Positions 18,634 through 27,601 of a DNA stretch of 64,000 bases are shown here, in pieces. Where the stretch lies: NCBI RefSeq assembly GCF_023518235.1, contig NZ_CP090423.1, positions 2,542,001 through 2,606,000 on the forward strand. Direction: 5' to 3'. Positions within the stretch are counted from its first letter, which is position 1. Each line of letters opens with the position of its first letter. Made by a program: the position numbers and the translations under genes. The notes under the pieces were generated by a model. The model was not told the origin of the DNA and made no database searches. It saw nothing but the letters and a program-made list of their open reading frames with translations. The DNA is from Stenotrophomonas maltophilia (lineage in GTDB: Bacteria; Pseudomonadota; Gammaproteobacteria; Xanthomonadales; Xanthomonadaceae).

Positions 18634-19976
18634 CCAAGCGCTTCCCCGTTCTTCTCGCCTCACTGCTGGCGGTGTCCAGCGTGTCCGCCCCCCTGCAGGT
18701 GCTTGCCCAGCAGGCGCAGCCGCTTGACCGCATCGCCGCCGTCGTCGATGAGGACGTGATCCTGCAGAGCGAACTCCAGCGCGCGATCGCCAACATCAAG
18801 GCCCAGTACGTCGGCCGTGAAAACCAGCTGCCGCCGGAAGACGTGCTCAGCCGCCAGGTGCTTGAGCGCCTGGTGCTGGTCAAGCTGCAGGTGGCGCGCG
18901 CCCAGGGCAGCGGCATCCGCATCAGCGACCAGGAGCTGAACCAGGCGATGAATGCCATCGCCCAGCAGAATGGTTCCAATCTGGACGCCCTGCGCCAGCG
19001 CCTGGCCCATGACGGCGTGGATTTCAATGATTTCCGTGCCTCGGTCCGCGACGAGATCACCGTGCAGCGCCTGCGCCAGAGCTTCGCGCAGAGCCGCATC
19101 AGCGTCAGCGAGGGCGAAGTCGATGCCGCGCTGAAGCAGCAGGCCACCGTCGGCAACCAGTACCACCTGGCGCACATCCTGGTGGCCCTGCCCGACGGCG
19201 CCAATGCCGACCAGATCGCCACCGGCCAGAAAAAGGCCGACGGCGTGAAGGCCCTGCTCGACAAGGGCGAGCTGGACTTCAACGCCGCCGCCGTGCGCTA
19301 TTCGGACAGCCCCAACGCGCTGGAAGGCGGCGACCTGGGCTGGCGCACCCTGGATGAAATTCCGCAGGCCTTCGCCCAGCTGATGGAGAAGATGAAGGCC
19401 GGCGACGTGGTCGGCCCGATCCGTGGCCCCAGCGGCTTCCAGCTGCTGAAACTGGTGGAAGTGCGTGATGCCAGCGCAGCCGCCGCCGGCGAGCACACCG
19501 TCACCGAGTATCACGGTCGCCATATCCTGGTGCGCGTGGACGATAACCAGACCGACGCCGCTGCCAAGGCCAAGATCGACACCCTGCGTGCACGCATCGC
19601 CGGCGGTGCCGACTTCCAGACCGTGGCCAAGGAGTCCTCCGAGGACAACAACAGCAAGGGCCAGGGCGGTGACCTGGGCTGGTTCCCGGCCGACGCGTTC
19701 GGTCCGGCCTTCGGCCAGCAGGTGGGTGGCCTGCAGGACGGTGGCGTCAGCCAGCCGTTCCGCACCGACGCCGGTTGGCACATCGTGCAGCGCGTGGCCA
19801 CCCGCCAGACCGACGTGACTACCGACAACCAGCGCGCGCAGGTCCGCGAGACCATCGGCCGCCGCAAGCTGGAAGACGAGTACAACCGCTTCCTGCAGGA
19901 ACTGCGTGGCGAAGCGTACGTCAGCTTCCGCAGCGGCGACCGCGCGGAAAACACCGCCACGCCGCCGCAGTCCTGA
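18630..19976 (+). CDS. surA: Periplasmic chaperone and peptidyl-prolyl isomerase SurA
   Basis: Folds and escorts outer membrane proteins, including LptD, through the periplasm. It has a signal peptide with cleavage after residue 26 (VLAQQ), an N-terminal SurA domain with helices, and two parvulin PPIase domains, recognisable by YHLAHILVALP near residue 175 and YHGRHILVRVDDNQ near residue 293. Length 448 residues. The start overlaps the lptD stop (ATGA), so translation is coupled. The pairing of a chaperone with its client's gene is conserved in gammaproteobacteria. Confidence 0.95.
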   Translation: MTKRFPVLLASLLAVSSVSAPLQVLAQQAQPLDRIAAVVDEDVILQSELQRAIANIKAQYVGRENQLPPEDVLSRQVLERLVLVKLQVARAQGSGIRISDQELNQAMNAIAQQNGSNLDALRQRLAHDGVDFNDFRASVRDEITVQRLRQSFAQSRISVSEGEVDAALKQQATVGNQYHLAHILVALPDGANADQIATGQKKADGVKALLDKGELDFNAAAVRYSDSPNALEGGDLGWRTLDEIPQAFAQLMEKMKAGDVVGPIRGPSGFQLLKLVEVRDASAAAAGEHTVTEYHGRHILVRVDDNQTDAAAKAKIDTLRARIAGGADFQTVAKESSEDNNSKGQGGDLGWFPADAFGPAFGQQVGGLQDGGVSQPFRTDAGWHIVQRVATRQTDVTTDNQRAQVRETIGRRKLEDEYNRFLQELRGEAYVSFRSGDRAENTATPPQS

Positions 19977-19979
19977 CCG

Positions 19980-20960
19980 ATGCGCCCCGAGCTCGCGCTG
20001 GTACCGGGCGAGCCCGCCGGGATCGGCCCGGAACTGTGTGTCCGCCTTGTCCAGCAGCCGCGTGAAGATTGCCGGCTGCTGGCGTTCGCCGACCCGGACA
20101 CCCTGCGCGCGGCCGCTGCCGCGCTGAACCTGCCCCTGCAACTGCTGCCCGAAGACGCCGAAGCCCGCGTCCCCGGCGATCTGCGCCTGCGCGTGGTGGC
20201 CAATGCCGTGCCCAGCCGTTTCGGCCAGGCCGACCCGGCCAACGCCGGCGCGGTCATCGGCGCCCTGCTCGGCGCCGGGCAGGCCTGCCTGTCCGGGGAG
20301 CTGCACGGCGTGGTCACCGGGCCGGTGCACAAGGCGGTCATCAACGACGGCGGCATTGCCTACAGCGGCACCACCGAACTGCTGGCCGACCAGGCCGGGG
20401 TCAAGGTGGTGATGATGCTGGCCAACAGCATCGTGCGCGTGGCCCTGGCCACCACCCACCTGCCGCTGCGCGATGTGGCCGATGCCATCACCGTGCACGG
20501 CCTGGAACATACCCTGCGCACCGTGCATGCCGCGCTGCGCCGTGAGTTCGGCCTGCCGGCACCGCGTATCGCCGTGCTTGGCCTGAACCCGCATGCCGGA
20601 GAAGACGGCCACCTGGGCCGTGAGGAGCTGGACCTGATCATCCCGTTGCTGCAGCGCCTGCGCGCCGAAGGCATGGAGCTGATCGGCCCGCTGCCGGCCG
20701 ACACCGCGTTCCTGCCAGCCAAGCTGGCCGGTTTCGACACCGTGCTGGCGATGTACCACGACCAGGGCCTGCCGGTGCTGAAGTATTCCGGCTTCGAGCA
20801 GGCGGTGAACCTGACCCTGGGCCTGCCCTACCCGCGTGTGGCGGTGGACCATGGCACCGCCCTGGACCTGGCCGGGCGCGGCATTGCCGACCCCTCCAGC
20901 CTGCAGGCGGCGACGGCGCTGTGTGCGCAGCTGGCGCGGCAACGTACACTGAGCGCATGA
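19980..20960 (+). CDS. pdxA: 4-hydroxythreonine-4-phosphate dehydrogenase
   Basis: Oxidises 4-phosphohydroxy-L-threonine in pyridoxal 5'-phosphate synthesis. The 326-residue protein starts with MRPELALVPGEPAGIGPELC, typical of PdxA, and contains the conserved metal-binding histidines in GPVHKA and MYHDQGLPVLKY as well as the NPHAGEDGHLG loop. It begins 3 bases after the surA stop and its own stop overlaps the rsmA start (ATGA). An ordinary member of the surA-pdxA-rsmA operon. Confidence 0.95.
   Translation: MRPELALVPGEPAGIGPELCVRLVQQPREDCRLLAFADPDTLRAAAAALNLPLQLLPEDAEARVPGDLRLRVVANAVPSRFGQADPANAGAVIGALLGAGQACLSGELHGVVTGPVHKAVINDGGIAYSGTTELLADQAGVKVVMMLANSIVRVALATTHLPLRDVADAITVHGLEHTLRTVHAALRREFGLPAPRIAVLGLNPHAGEDGHLGREELDLIIPLLQRLRAEGMELIGPLPADTAFLPAKLAGFDTVLAMYHDQGLPVLKYSGFEQAVNLTLGLPYPRVAVDHGTALDLAGRGIADPSSLQAATALCAQLARQRTLSA
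20945..20950 (+). promoter_or_regulatory. -10-like hexamer directly before rsmA
   Basis: TACACT within the end of pdxA, exactly six bases before the rsmA ATG. Transcription would start at or next to the start codon, giving a leaderless message. The same spacing occurs at five other genes in this window. Confidence 0.4.
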
Positions 20961-21760
20961 ATTCCCCGCATTCCCCCTCCGGCCCGGTGTTTACCGCCCC
21001 GGCCAAGAAGCAGCTTGGCCAGCATTTCCTGGCCGATCGCCACTACATCGACAAGATCGTGATGGCGGTCAATCCGAAAGAAGGCGATCGCCTGGTTGAA
21101 ATCGGCCCCGGCCAGGGCGCGATCACGCTGCCGCTGCTGCGCGTGCATCCGCAACTGACGGTGATCGAGTTCGACCGCGACCTGATCGCGCCGCTGACCG
21201 CCGCCGCCGAGCCGCTGGGCGAGCTGATCATCGTCCACCGCGACGTGCTGCGCGTGGATTTCACCGAGCTGGCCGCCGGCCAGCCGATCCGCCTGGTCGG
21301 CAACCTGCCCTACAACATCTCCTCGCCGATCCTGTTCCATGCGCTGGAGCACGCCGCGGTGATCCGCGACATGCACTTCATGCTGCAGAAGGAAGTGGTC
21401 GACCGCATGGCCGCCGGCCCGGGCAGCAAGGTCTATGGCCGCCTCAGCGTGATGCTGCAGGCGTACTGCCAGGTGACCTCATTGTTCGTGGTACCGCCGG
21501 GCGCGTTCCGGCCGCCGCCGAAGGTCGACTCGGCCGTGGTACGGCTGGTACCGCGCGACCCGGCCACGATCAACATCCACGACCACAAGCGCTTCGCCGA
21601 GGTGGTCAAGGCCGCGTTCGGGCAGCGCCGCAAGACCCTGCGCAACGCGCTCAACAACGTGGTCTCCGCCGAGCAGTTCGTTGCCGCCGGCGTGCGTCCC
21701 GATGCCCGCGCCGAACAGCTGGAAGTGGCCGAATTCATCGCTTTGGCCAATGCCTCCTGA
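20957..21760 (+). CDS. rsmA: 16S rRNA dimethyladenosine transferase RsmA (KsgA)
   Basis: Dimethylates A1518 and A1519 near the 3-prime end of 16S rRNA. The start is supported by the classical KKQLGQHFL motif at residues 16-24; SAM is bound by [10 protein letters not shown] and the catalytic motif is NLPYNISSP. Length 267 residues. The ATG at 20957 overlaps the pdxA stop. A TACACT hexamer ends six bases upstream and there is no ribosome binding site, so a leaderless message from an internal promoter is possible in addition to coupled translation. Confidence 0.96.
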   Translation: MNSPHSPSGPVFTAPAKKQLGQHFLADRHYIDKIVMAVNPKEGDRLVEIGPGQGAITLPLLRVHPQLTVIEFDRDLIAPLTAAAEPLGELIIVHRDVLRVDFTELAAGQPIRLVGNLPYNISSPILFHALEHAAVIRDMHFMLQKEVVDRMAAGPGSKVYGRLSVMLQAYCQVTSLFVVPPGAFRPPPKVDSAVVRLVPRDPATINIHDHKRFAEVVKAAFGQRRKTLRNALNNVVSAEQFVAAGVRPDARAEQLEVAEFIALANAS

Positions 21761-21761
21761 T

Positions 21762-21767
21762 TACACT
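21762..21767 (+). promoter_or_regulatory. -10-like hexamer directly before apaG
   Basis: TACACT ends six bases before the apaG ATG at 21774. It is one of six identically spaced hexamers suggesting leaderless transcripts. Confidence 0.45.
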
Positions 21768-21773
21768 GCCGGT

Positions 21774-22157
21774 ATGGAAGACGCTGACGTTTACGCCATC
21801 TCCGTCGAAGTCGCGCCGCGCTTCCTCGACGATCAATCCGCGCCGGAAGACGGCCGCTATGCGTTCGCCTATACGATCCGCATCCACAACCAGGGACAGG
21901 TCGCCGCGCGCCTGGTCGCACGCCACTGGCGCATCACCGATGCCAACGGTCGCGTCGAGCATGTCGATGGTGATGGCGTGATCGGCGAGCAGCCGCGACT
22001 GCGCCCCGGTGAAGACTTCCGTTACACGTCCGGTGTCATGCTGGGGACCGATCACGGCACCATGCAGGGGCATTACGACATGGTCGCTGACGATGGCACC
22101 GAATTCGCCGCGCCGGTCGCACCGTTCGTGCTGGCCGTGCCGCGTACCCTGCACTGA
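21774..22157 (+). CDS. apaG: ApaG domain protein
   Basis: A 127-residue single-domain protein with the immunoglobulin-like ApaG fold; recognisable elements are [13 protein letters not shown] and [19 protein letters not shown]. It has been linked to divalent metal handling and is always near apaH, but its biochemical role is not settled. The start at 21774 is chosen because of the TACACT hexamer six bases ahead; an ATG at 21750 would overlap rsmA. The position between rsmA and apaH is as in E. coli. Confidence 0.92.
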   Translation: MEDADVYAISVEVAPRFLDDQSAPEDGRYAFAYTIRIHNQGQVAARLVARHWRITDANGRVEHVDGDGVIGEQPRLRPGEDFRYTSGVMLGTDHGTMQGHYDMVADDGTEFAAPVAPFVLAVPRTLH

Positions 22158-22172
22158 CACGGAGGCCGAACG

Positions 22173-23198
22173 ATGAGTGTGTGGGCGATCGGCGACCTGC
22201 AGGGCTGCTATGACGTCACCCAGCGATTGCTGGAGAAGATCCGCTTCGACCCGGCGCAGGACACCCTGTGGTTCTGCGGCGATCTGGTCAACCGTGGCGG
22301 CCAGTCGCTGGAAACGTTGCGGCTGGTGCACTCGCTGCGCGAGCACAGCGTGGTGGTGCTGGGCAATCATGATCTTTCGCTGCTGGCCGTCGGTGCACGC
22401 ACCGAAGAGGAACAGCGCAAGGTCAATCCGGACCTGCTGCGCATCGTGCAGGCCGAAGACCGCGACGAACTGCTGGATTGGCTGCGCCTGCAGAAGCTGG
22501 TGCACGTGGACCGTGAGCTGGGCTGGATGATGGTGCATGCCGGCCTGGCGCCGAAGTGGACCACGCAGATGGCCGAGAAGCATGCCGCCGAAGTGGAAGT
22601 GCAGCTGCACGGCGCCGGCTACCGCAAGCTGTTCCGCAACATGTACGGCGACAAGCCGAGCTGGGCGCCGAACCTGTCCGGCTATGACCGCTCGCGGGCG
22701 ATCATCAACGTGCTCACCCGCATGCGTTACTGCACGCCGCGCGGGCGTATCGGCATCGAGGACAAGGGCACGCCGGGCACCCAGGAACAGGGGTTGTATC
22801 CCTGGTTCGAAGTTCCGGGCCGGGTCGAGCGCGACCTCAAGGTCGTCTGCGGCCACTGGTCGGCCCTGGGCCTGACCATTACCCAGGGCGTGCACGCCAT
22901 CGATACCGGCGCGGTGTGGGGCGGCAAGCTGACCGCACTGCAGCTGGACACCGACGAACTGCGCGTGGTGCAGGTGCCGGGCCGCGATGTGCCGGCACCG
23001 GTGCCCAACGCCCGCCCGCCGGCGCGCCCTGCGCACGAGCGGCCGTCTGCGGCGCCGCAGGGCAAGGAACACGGCGGCGGCAACACGCCCGCGGCCAACC
23101 CGGGCAACCGTGGACCGCGTCGCCGCCGCCGTCGAGGCGGGGGTGGCGGGGGTGGCTCCACTGGCCCCGGCAACAACGGCGCCCCGCCGCAGGCATGA
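22173..23198 (+). CDS. apaH: Bis(5'-nucleosyl)-tetraphosphatase ApaH with an Arg/Gly-rich tail
   Basis: Symmetrical Ap4A hydrolase, which also removes Np4 caps from bacterial mRNA. The metallophosphatase core has the usual motifs: GDLQGCYD (about residues 7-14), GDLVNRGGQSL (about 37-47) and GNHDLSLL (about 65-72). At 341 residues it is about 60 longer than E. coli ApaH. The extra part (about residues 275-341) is Pro/Ala-rich and then strongly basic and glycine-rich, with six consecutive arginines followed by seven glycines. That tail looks disordered and could bind RNA. AGG-rich ribosome binding site before the ATG. Confidence 0.93.
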   Translation: MSVWAIGDLQGCYDVTQRLLEKIRFDPAQDTLWFCGDLVNRGGQSLETLRLVHSLREHSVVVLGNHDLSLLAVGARTEEEQRKVNPDLLRIVQAEDRDELLDWLRLQKLVHVDRELGWMMVHAGLAPKWTTQMAEKHAAEVEVQLHGAGYRKLFRNMYGDKPSWAPNLSGYDRSRAIINVLTRMRYCTPRGRIGIEDKGTPGTQEQGLYPWFEVPGRVERDLKVVCGHWSALGLTITQGVHAIDTGAVWGGKLTALQLDTDELRVVQVPGRDVPAPVPNARPPARPAHERPSAAPQGKEHGGGNTPAANPGNRGPRRRRRRGGGGGGGSTGPGNNGAPPQA

Positions 23199-23839
23199 TG
23201 CGCGCGGGCCGGGCACCAGGGACGGTGCTGCTGCTGACGCTGGCCATCGCCAGCGGCTGCCAGCCTGCTCCGCCTCCCTTCCCCGGCACAGCGCAGAGCG
23301 AAGACCGCCGCCCGGCGCAGCAGGCTGCATCGCAGCCGCTGGTGGCCGCCGCGCGTGCGCAGATCGGCGTCACCACCCGCTACGACCCGGCCTACCGGGT
23401 GCTGGCCTACCCCGGCGGCGACGTGCCGGCCGATCGTGGGGTCTGCACCGACGTGGTGGTGCGAGCACTGCGCAGCCAAGGCCTGGACCTGCAGGCCCGC
23501 GTGCATGAGGACATGCGCGACGACTTCAGCGCCTATCCAGCGATCTGGGGCCTGTCACGGCCGGACCGCAACATCGACCATCGGCGCGTGCCGAACCTGA
23601 TGCGCTGGTTTGAGCGGCAGGGGTGGCAGCAGCCAATCACTGCCGCTGCCGCCGACTACGCGGCGGGCGACATCGTCGCCTGGAAGCTCAACGGCAATGG
23701 CCTGCTGCATGTGGGCATCGTCTCCGACCGCCGCCTGGCCGATGGCACGCCGCTGGTGCTGCACAACATCGCGCGCGGCACGCGCGAAGAGAACCTGATG
23801 TTCCAGCACGCCATCATCGGCCATTACCGGATGCCGTGA
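23195..23839 (+). CDS. DUF1287 lipoprotein
   Basis: A 214-residue protein with a lipoprotein signal peptide; the lipobox is IASGC at about residues 18-22. The mature part has the DUF1287 signature: QIGVTTRYDPAYRVLAYPGGDVP, then GVCTDVVVRALR with a conserved Cys, and an HVGIV motif with a His near the end. This resembles the papain-like NlpC/P60 arrangement (Cys, His), so a hydrolase role in the cell envelope is plausible but unproven. The start overlaps the apaH stop (ATGA), and a second ATG follows directly. It closes the lptD operon. Confidence 0.8.
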   Translation: MMRAGRAPGTVLLLTLAIASGCQPAPPPFPGTAQSEDRRPAQQAASQPLVAAARAQIGVTTRYDPAYRVLAYPGGDVPADRGVCTDVVVRALRSQGLDLQARVHEDMRDDFSAYPAIWGLSRPDRNIDHRRVPNLMRWFERQGWQQPITAAAADYAAGDIVAWKLNGNGLLHVGIVSDRRLADGTPLVLHNIARGTREENLMFQHAIIGHYRMP

Positions 23840-23859
23840 ACGTTACAACGCCCGGCTTT

Positions 23860-23927
23860 GTAGAGCCGAGCCATGCTCGGCTACGACATGTGTCAACCAA
23901 CAGCAGCCGAGCATGGCTCGGCTCTAC
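23860..23927. repeat. SMAG dimer between DUF1287 gene and folA
   Basis: Inverted 23-base repeats, 23860-23882 (GTAG first) and 23905-23927 (CTAC last), of the GAGCCGAGCC type, with the GTAG ends outward. The long hairpin lies between two convergent transcription units and may act as their 3-prime end. Confidence 0.85.
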
Positions 23928-23939
23928 AGGAAACCGCGA

Positions 23940-24431
23940 TCAGCGGCGCACGTAGTGTACGAAGCGGAACGCGTAGGCGTGTCGTTCGTCGGCCGGGTGC
24001 GGCTCGCTGCTCACTTCCTGCCAGTCCTGCGCATCCATTTCAGGGAAATGCGTGTCAGCCGGCACCTCCGCGTCGACCCAGGTCAGGTACAGGTCGCTGG
24101 CCTGGTCGAGCAACTGGTGGAATATCTCGCCGCCACCGATGATGCACAGCTCACTGGCGCCCTCGCCTTCGGCAATCGCCTTGGCCTCCTCCAGCGACGT
24201 CACCGCGCGCATGCCTTCGAACGGCACCTGACCGCTGCGGGTGAGCACCAGGTTGGTCCGCCCCGGCAGCACGCGGCCGATCGATTCGGCGGTCTTGCGC
24301 CCCATCAGGATCGGCTTGCCCAGGGTGAGCGCCTTGAAGTGCTTGAAATCATCCGGCAGGTGCCAGGGCATGGTGTTGCCCTGGCCGATGCCACGGTTGC
24401 GGTCCAGCGCCACGATCATCGACAGCTTCAT
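23940..24431 (-). CDS. folA: Dihydrofolate reductase
   Basis: Reduces dihydrofolate to tetrahydrofolate with NADPH and is the target of trimethoprim. The 163-residue protein begins MKLSMIVALDRNRGIGQGN and has the substrate motif MPWHLPDDFKHFK (Trp22 and Asp27 equivalents), GRKTAESIGR and the GGGEIF loop. The start at 24431 lies 5 bases after the thyA stop, so the lgt-thyA-folA genes are cotranscribed. Grouping with thyA makes metabolic sense because thymidylate synthase makes the dihydrofolate that FolA recycles. In E. coli folA also sits next to apaH, but facing the same way. Confidence 0.96.
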   Translation of the reverse strand: MKLSMIVALDRNRGIGQGNTMPWHLPDDFKHFKALTLGKPILMGRKTAESIGRVLPGRTNLVLTRSGQVPFEGMRAVTSLEEAKAIAEGEGASELCIIGGGEIFHQLLDQASDLYLTWVDAEVPADTHFPEMDAQDWQEVSSEPHPADERHAYAFRFVHYVRR

Positions 24432-24436
24432 CGCGC

Positions 24437-25231
24437 TCACACCGCCACCGGCGCCTTGATGGCCGGATGCGGGTCGTAGCCGTCGATGCGGATGTCGTCG
24501 AACTGGAAACCGAACAGATCGGTCACTTCGGGGTTCAACCACAGCTTGGGCAGCGCACGCGGTTCACGCGACAACTGCTCGCGGGCCTGCTCGAAATGGT
24601 TGGAGTACAGATGCGCATCGCCCAGCGTATGCACGAAATCCCCCACGCCCAGGCCGGTGGCCTGCGCCACCATGTGGGTCAGCAGCGCGTAGCTGGCGAT
24701 GTTGAACGGCACGCCGAGGAAGATGTCGCCACTGCGCTGGTACAGCTGGCAGCTGAGCTTGCCGTCCACCACATAGAACTGGAACAGGTTGTGGCACGGC
24801 ATCAGCGCCATCTGCGGGAGCTCGCCCACGTTCCAGGCGCTGACCACCAGCCGCCGCGAATCGGGGTTGCGCTTGATCTCGTCCACCAGCCACTGCATCT
24901 GGTCGATCGCGCCGCCATCAGCAGTGGCCCAGCTGCGCCACTGCTTGCCGTACACCGGGCCGAGATCGCCGTTGGCGTCGGCCCACTCGTCCCAGATCCG
25001 CACCTGGTTGTCCTTCAGGTAACCGATATTGGTGTCGCCCTTCAGGAACCACAGCAGCTCGTGGATGATCGAGCGCAGGTGCAGCTTCTTGGTGGTGACC
25101 AGCGGGAAGCCTTCGTTGAGGTTGAAGCGCATCTGCCAGCCGAACACGCTGCGGGTGCCGGTGCCGGTGCGATCACTCTTCTCCGCGCCGTGTTCGAGCA
25201 CATGCGAGAGCAGGTCCAGGTAGGGCTTCAT
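24437..25231 (-). CDS. thyA: Thymidylate synthase
   Basis: Makes dTMP from dUMP with methylene-tetrahydrofolate. 264 residues as in E. coli. It has the N-terminal [15 protein letters not shown], the active-site cysteine in [13 protein letters not shown] (about residue 146), and the nucleotide-binding region [17 protein letters not shown]. The start at 25231 overlaps the lgt stop (ATGA). The lgt-thyA pair is also found in E. coli. Confidence 0.97.
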   Translation of the reverse strand: MKPYLDLLSHVLEHGAEKSDRTGTGTRSVFGWQMRFNLNEGFPLVTTKKLHLRSIIHELLWFLKGDTNIGYLKDNQVRIWDEWADANGDLGPVYGKQWRSWATADGGAIDQMQWLVDEIKRNPDSRRLVVSAWNVGELPQMALMPCHNLFQFYVVDGKLSCQLYQRSGDIFLGVPFNIASYALLTHMVAQATGLGVGDFVHTLGDAHLYSNHFEQAREQLSREPRALPKLWLNPEVTDLFGFQFDDIRIDGYDPHPAIKAPVAV

Positions 25232-26121
25232 GCCTTGCCCTCGGCGGCCACCGGCGGCTGCGGCTGCGGCTGCAGCACCGGCGCACGGCGCGACATCACC
25301 AGCAGCACCAGGCCGAAGGCGATCAGCGGCAGGCTCAGGATCTGGCCACGGGTCAGCCAGTCGAACGCGACGTAGACACCGTTGTCGGGCATGCGCACGA
25401 ACTCCACCGCGAAGCGGAACAGGCCGTACATCAGCGCGAACAGGCCACCGACGAGGTAGCGATGGCGCGGCTTTGCCGACACCGCCCACAGCACCACGAA
25501 CATCACCAGCCCCTCCAGGAATGCTTCATACAGCTGGGAGGGATGACGGGCGAACGGGTTCAGCGCGCCGCTGGCGAACTGCGCCTGCAGCGTCGCGTGA
25601 TCGAGCTGGTTCAGCGGCGCCGGCAGGCCGGACGGGAACACCACGCCCCACGTGCCATCGGTGTACTTGCCCCACAGCTCGGCGCCGATGAAGTTGCCGA
25701 TGCGGCCGAACCCCAGGCCCAGCGGCACCAGCGGCGCCATGAAATCCATGGTGTCGAAGAAATGCAGCTTGTGCTTGCGCGACCACCACCAGCAGGCACC
25801 AAGCACGCCCAGCAGGCCGCCGTGGAAGCTCATGCCGCCATCCCACACCTTGAACAGCAGCAGCGGGTTGTGCAGGAAATCGCCGAGCGCGTAGAACAGC
25901 ATGTAGCCGATGCGTCCGCCCAGCACCACGCCCAGCATGGCGTAGAACAGCAGGTCGGAGAAGCCGTTGGCATCGACGCCCGGCAGGCGCCCGTCGGCGA
26001 TGCGCTTGCGGCCCAGCAGCCAGGCGGCGGTGAAGCCGAGCAGGTACATGATGCCGTACCAATGCACCTTGATCGGCCCCAGCGAGAGGGCGATGGGGTC
26101 GATGTCGTGGAAATAGATCAT
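25228..26121 (-). CDS. lgt: Prolipoprotein diacylglyceryl transferase
   Basis: Inner membrane enzyme that attaches diacylglycerol to the lipobox cysteine of prolipoproteins. The 297-residue protein has about seven membrane segments. The Lgt signature [15 protein letters not shown] is at about residues 147-161 and the HGGLLG motif with the essential His is near residue 105. Start at ATG 26121; a TAAAAT hexamer at 26148-26153 (minus strand) lies 26 bases upstream and is probably its -10 box. The C-terminus is Pro/Gln-rich. First gene of lgt-thyA-folA. Confidence 0.96.
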   Translation of the reverse strand: MIYFHDIDPIALSLGPIKVHWYGIMYLLGFTAAWLLGRKRIADGRLPGVDANGFSDLLFYAMLGVVLGGRIGYMLFYALGDFLHNPLLLFKVWDGGMSFHGGLLGVLGACWWWSRKHKLHFFDTMDFMAPLVPLGLGFGRIGNFIGAELWGKYTDGTWGVVFPSGLPAPLNQLDHATLQAQFASGALNPFARHPSQLYEAFLEGLVMFVVLWAVSAKPRHRYLVGGLFALMYGLFRFAVEFVRMPDNGVYVAFDWLTRGQILSLPLIAFGLVLLVMSRRAPVLQPQPQPPVAAEGKA

Positions 26122-26147
26122 GGAAGACGCCTGGCAGGAGTACGGAC

Positions 26148-26153
26148 ATTTTA
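26148..26153 (-). promoter_or_regulatory. Probable -10 box of the lgt-thyA-folA operon
   Basis: TAAAAT on the minus strand. A GC-rich palindrome (GGCCCGGCCCCGGGCC, around 26161-26176) lies just upstream and could end the transcript of the preceding TPM gene. No clear -35 element is visible. Confidence 0.4.
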
Positions 26154-26216
26154 GCGTCCCGGCCCGGCCCCGGGCCGGCATCGGCACGGGTCGGCCCGCA
26201 CATCGCAGAACGGGGT

Positions 26217-26711
26217 TCAGCCCAGGATCTGCGGGGTGTCCGGCAACGCGTCATCCTCGGACCGCGCCGCGGCCGGAAAGTGCCCTTCAATCAGGCTCGA
26301 CACCTCATCGATGGCCCCCTGCAGCGCCGCCACCGGATTGGCCCCGCGCAGGCCCTCGCGCAGATGGGTGCAGACCCGCTGCCATTGCGCCGGGCTGACC
26401 CGTCCGTGCAGGCCACGGTCGGCCACGATCTCGATGGCGTGGTCGGCCAGCAGCAGGTAGATCAGCACGCCATTGTTATGGGCGGTATCCCAGGTGCGCA
26501 GGCGGGCGAAGGCCTGCTCGGCGGCCTGGCGCGGGGTGACCCGCTGCCACAGCGCGTCCAGCGGCAGGTCGGCCTCCACCGCGAACATCACCTGCCCGCC
26601 ATGGCGCTGCTCACCGGCGGCGATGGCCTCGGTGATCGCCTGCAGCGTGGCCGGCGGGAACGCCCGCCGTACCGAGGGCGAGAACACATGGCGACACAGA
26701 CGTTGGATCAT
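26217..26711 (-). CDS. TPM-domain protein without signal peptide
   Basis: A 164-residue TPM-domain protein (named after TLP18.3, Psb32 and MOLO-1). The domain spans about residues 35-125 and contains [32 protein letters not shown], written here as one feature rather than a motif. Unlike its neighbour it has neither a signal peptide nor membrane segments. Family members are membrane-linked proteins with reported phosphatase activity in some cases; the function is uncertain. Its ATG shares one base with the stop of the upstream TPM gene (TGATG), and a GTG just ahead is an alternative start. Confidence 0.75.
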   Translation of the reverse strand: MIQRLCRHVFSPSVRRAFPPATLQAITEAIAAGEQRHGGQVMFAVEADLPLDALWQRVTPRQAAEQAFARLRTWDTAHNNGVLIYLLLADHAIEIVADRGLHGRVSPAQWQRVCTHLREGLRGANPVAALQGAIDEVSSLIEGHFPAAARSEDDALPDTPQILG

Positions 26712-27598
26712 CACCAGCCTCCCGAAGCACCGCCGCCGCCGGAGCGGCCACCGCCGCCGCCCCAGCCACCGCCGCCACCGAATCCCCCCCCGCCGCCAAA
26801 GCCGCCTCCGCCGCCCCAGCTGCCCCCGCCCCAGCCGCCGCCACCGGCAAAGCGGCCCGGGTGGCCGGACAGCATCGCCACGATCAGGCCTACGATGCCC
26901 GCCAGGCCACTGGCCAGCAGGGTGGAGGTGAACAGGAACGCCGCCAGTGCTGCACCGGCACCACCCAGCAGGCCACGCAGCGGTCGCGGTACGCGCGAGA
27001 ACACGCCGCGCAGGATGCTGCCGGCGAACACGCCGATGAACAGCGCCAGGAACCAGGTATCGCCGCCACCCTCGGGCTCGCGGCCACGCTGGCTGCTGAC
27101 CGGCGCAGGCAGTGCTTCACCGTCGACGATCTTCACCAGCACTGCAGTGGCATCGGTGATGCCACCGGCGTAGTCACCGGCGCGGAAACGCGGCACCAGA
27201 TATTCCTGGATGACACGGTTGGCGATGGCGTCGGGGATCGCCCCTTCCAGGCCGTAGCCCGGTTCGATGCGCACGCGCCGGTCGTCCTTGGCCACCACCA
27301 GCAGCACACCGTCATCCACGCCCTTGCGGCCGATCTGCCATTGGTCGAAGACGCGGGTGGTGTACTGCGCGATGTCTTCCGGTTGAGTCGTGGGTACCAC
27401 CAGCACCTGCAGCTGGCTGCCCTTGCGCTGCTGGAGGTCCAGCGCCTGCTGTACCAGCGCCTGCTTCTGCGTGGCATCCAGCGTGCCGGTGGTATCGACC
27501 ACCGGCGAATCCAGCGCCGGAATCGGCGCCAGCGGCTGCGCCTGCGACGCCAGCGGCAGCCACAGCAGCAGGGCCAACAGCGCAGTGGCCAGGCGCAT
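26711..27598 (-). CDS. TPM-domain membrane protein (YgcG type) with a glycine-rich tail
   Basis: A 295-residue protein with a signal peptide (MRLATALLALLLWLPLASQA), a periplasmic TPM domain (about residues 30-165, with VDDGVLLVVAKDDRRVRIEPG), membrane segments between about 185 and 235, and a C-terminal tail almost entirely of Gly, Trp, Phe and Ser. This layout is the classic YgcG type. The tail is encoded by GC-rich, repetitive triplets at 26711-26850, which makes the region prone to slippage. It is part of lemA-TPM-TPM; such groupings of LemA with TPM proteins are common in many bacteria, with an envelope role that is still unclear. Confidence 0.85.
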   Translation of the reverse strand: MRLATALLALLLWLPLASQAQPLAPIPALDSPVVDTTGTLDATQKQALVQQALDLQQRKGSQLQVLVVPTTQPEDIAQYTTRVFDQWQIGRKGVDDGVLLVVAKDDRRVRIEPGYGLEGAIPDAIANRVIQEYLVPRFRAGDYAGGITDATAVLVKIVDGEALPAPVSSQRGREPEGGGDTWFLALFIGVFAGSILRGVFSRVPRPLRGLLGGAGAALAAFLFTSTLLASGLAGIVGLIVAMLSGHPGRFAGGGGWGGGSWGGGGGFGGGGGFGGGGGWGGGGGRSGGGGASGGW

Positions 27599-27601
27599 GG
27601 G

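Noticed and set aside
26711..26850. Simple triplet repeats as a mobile or minisatellite element
   Set aside because: They encode the glycine-rich tail typical of YgcG-type TPM proteins, so coding explains them.
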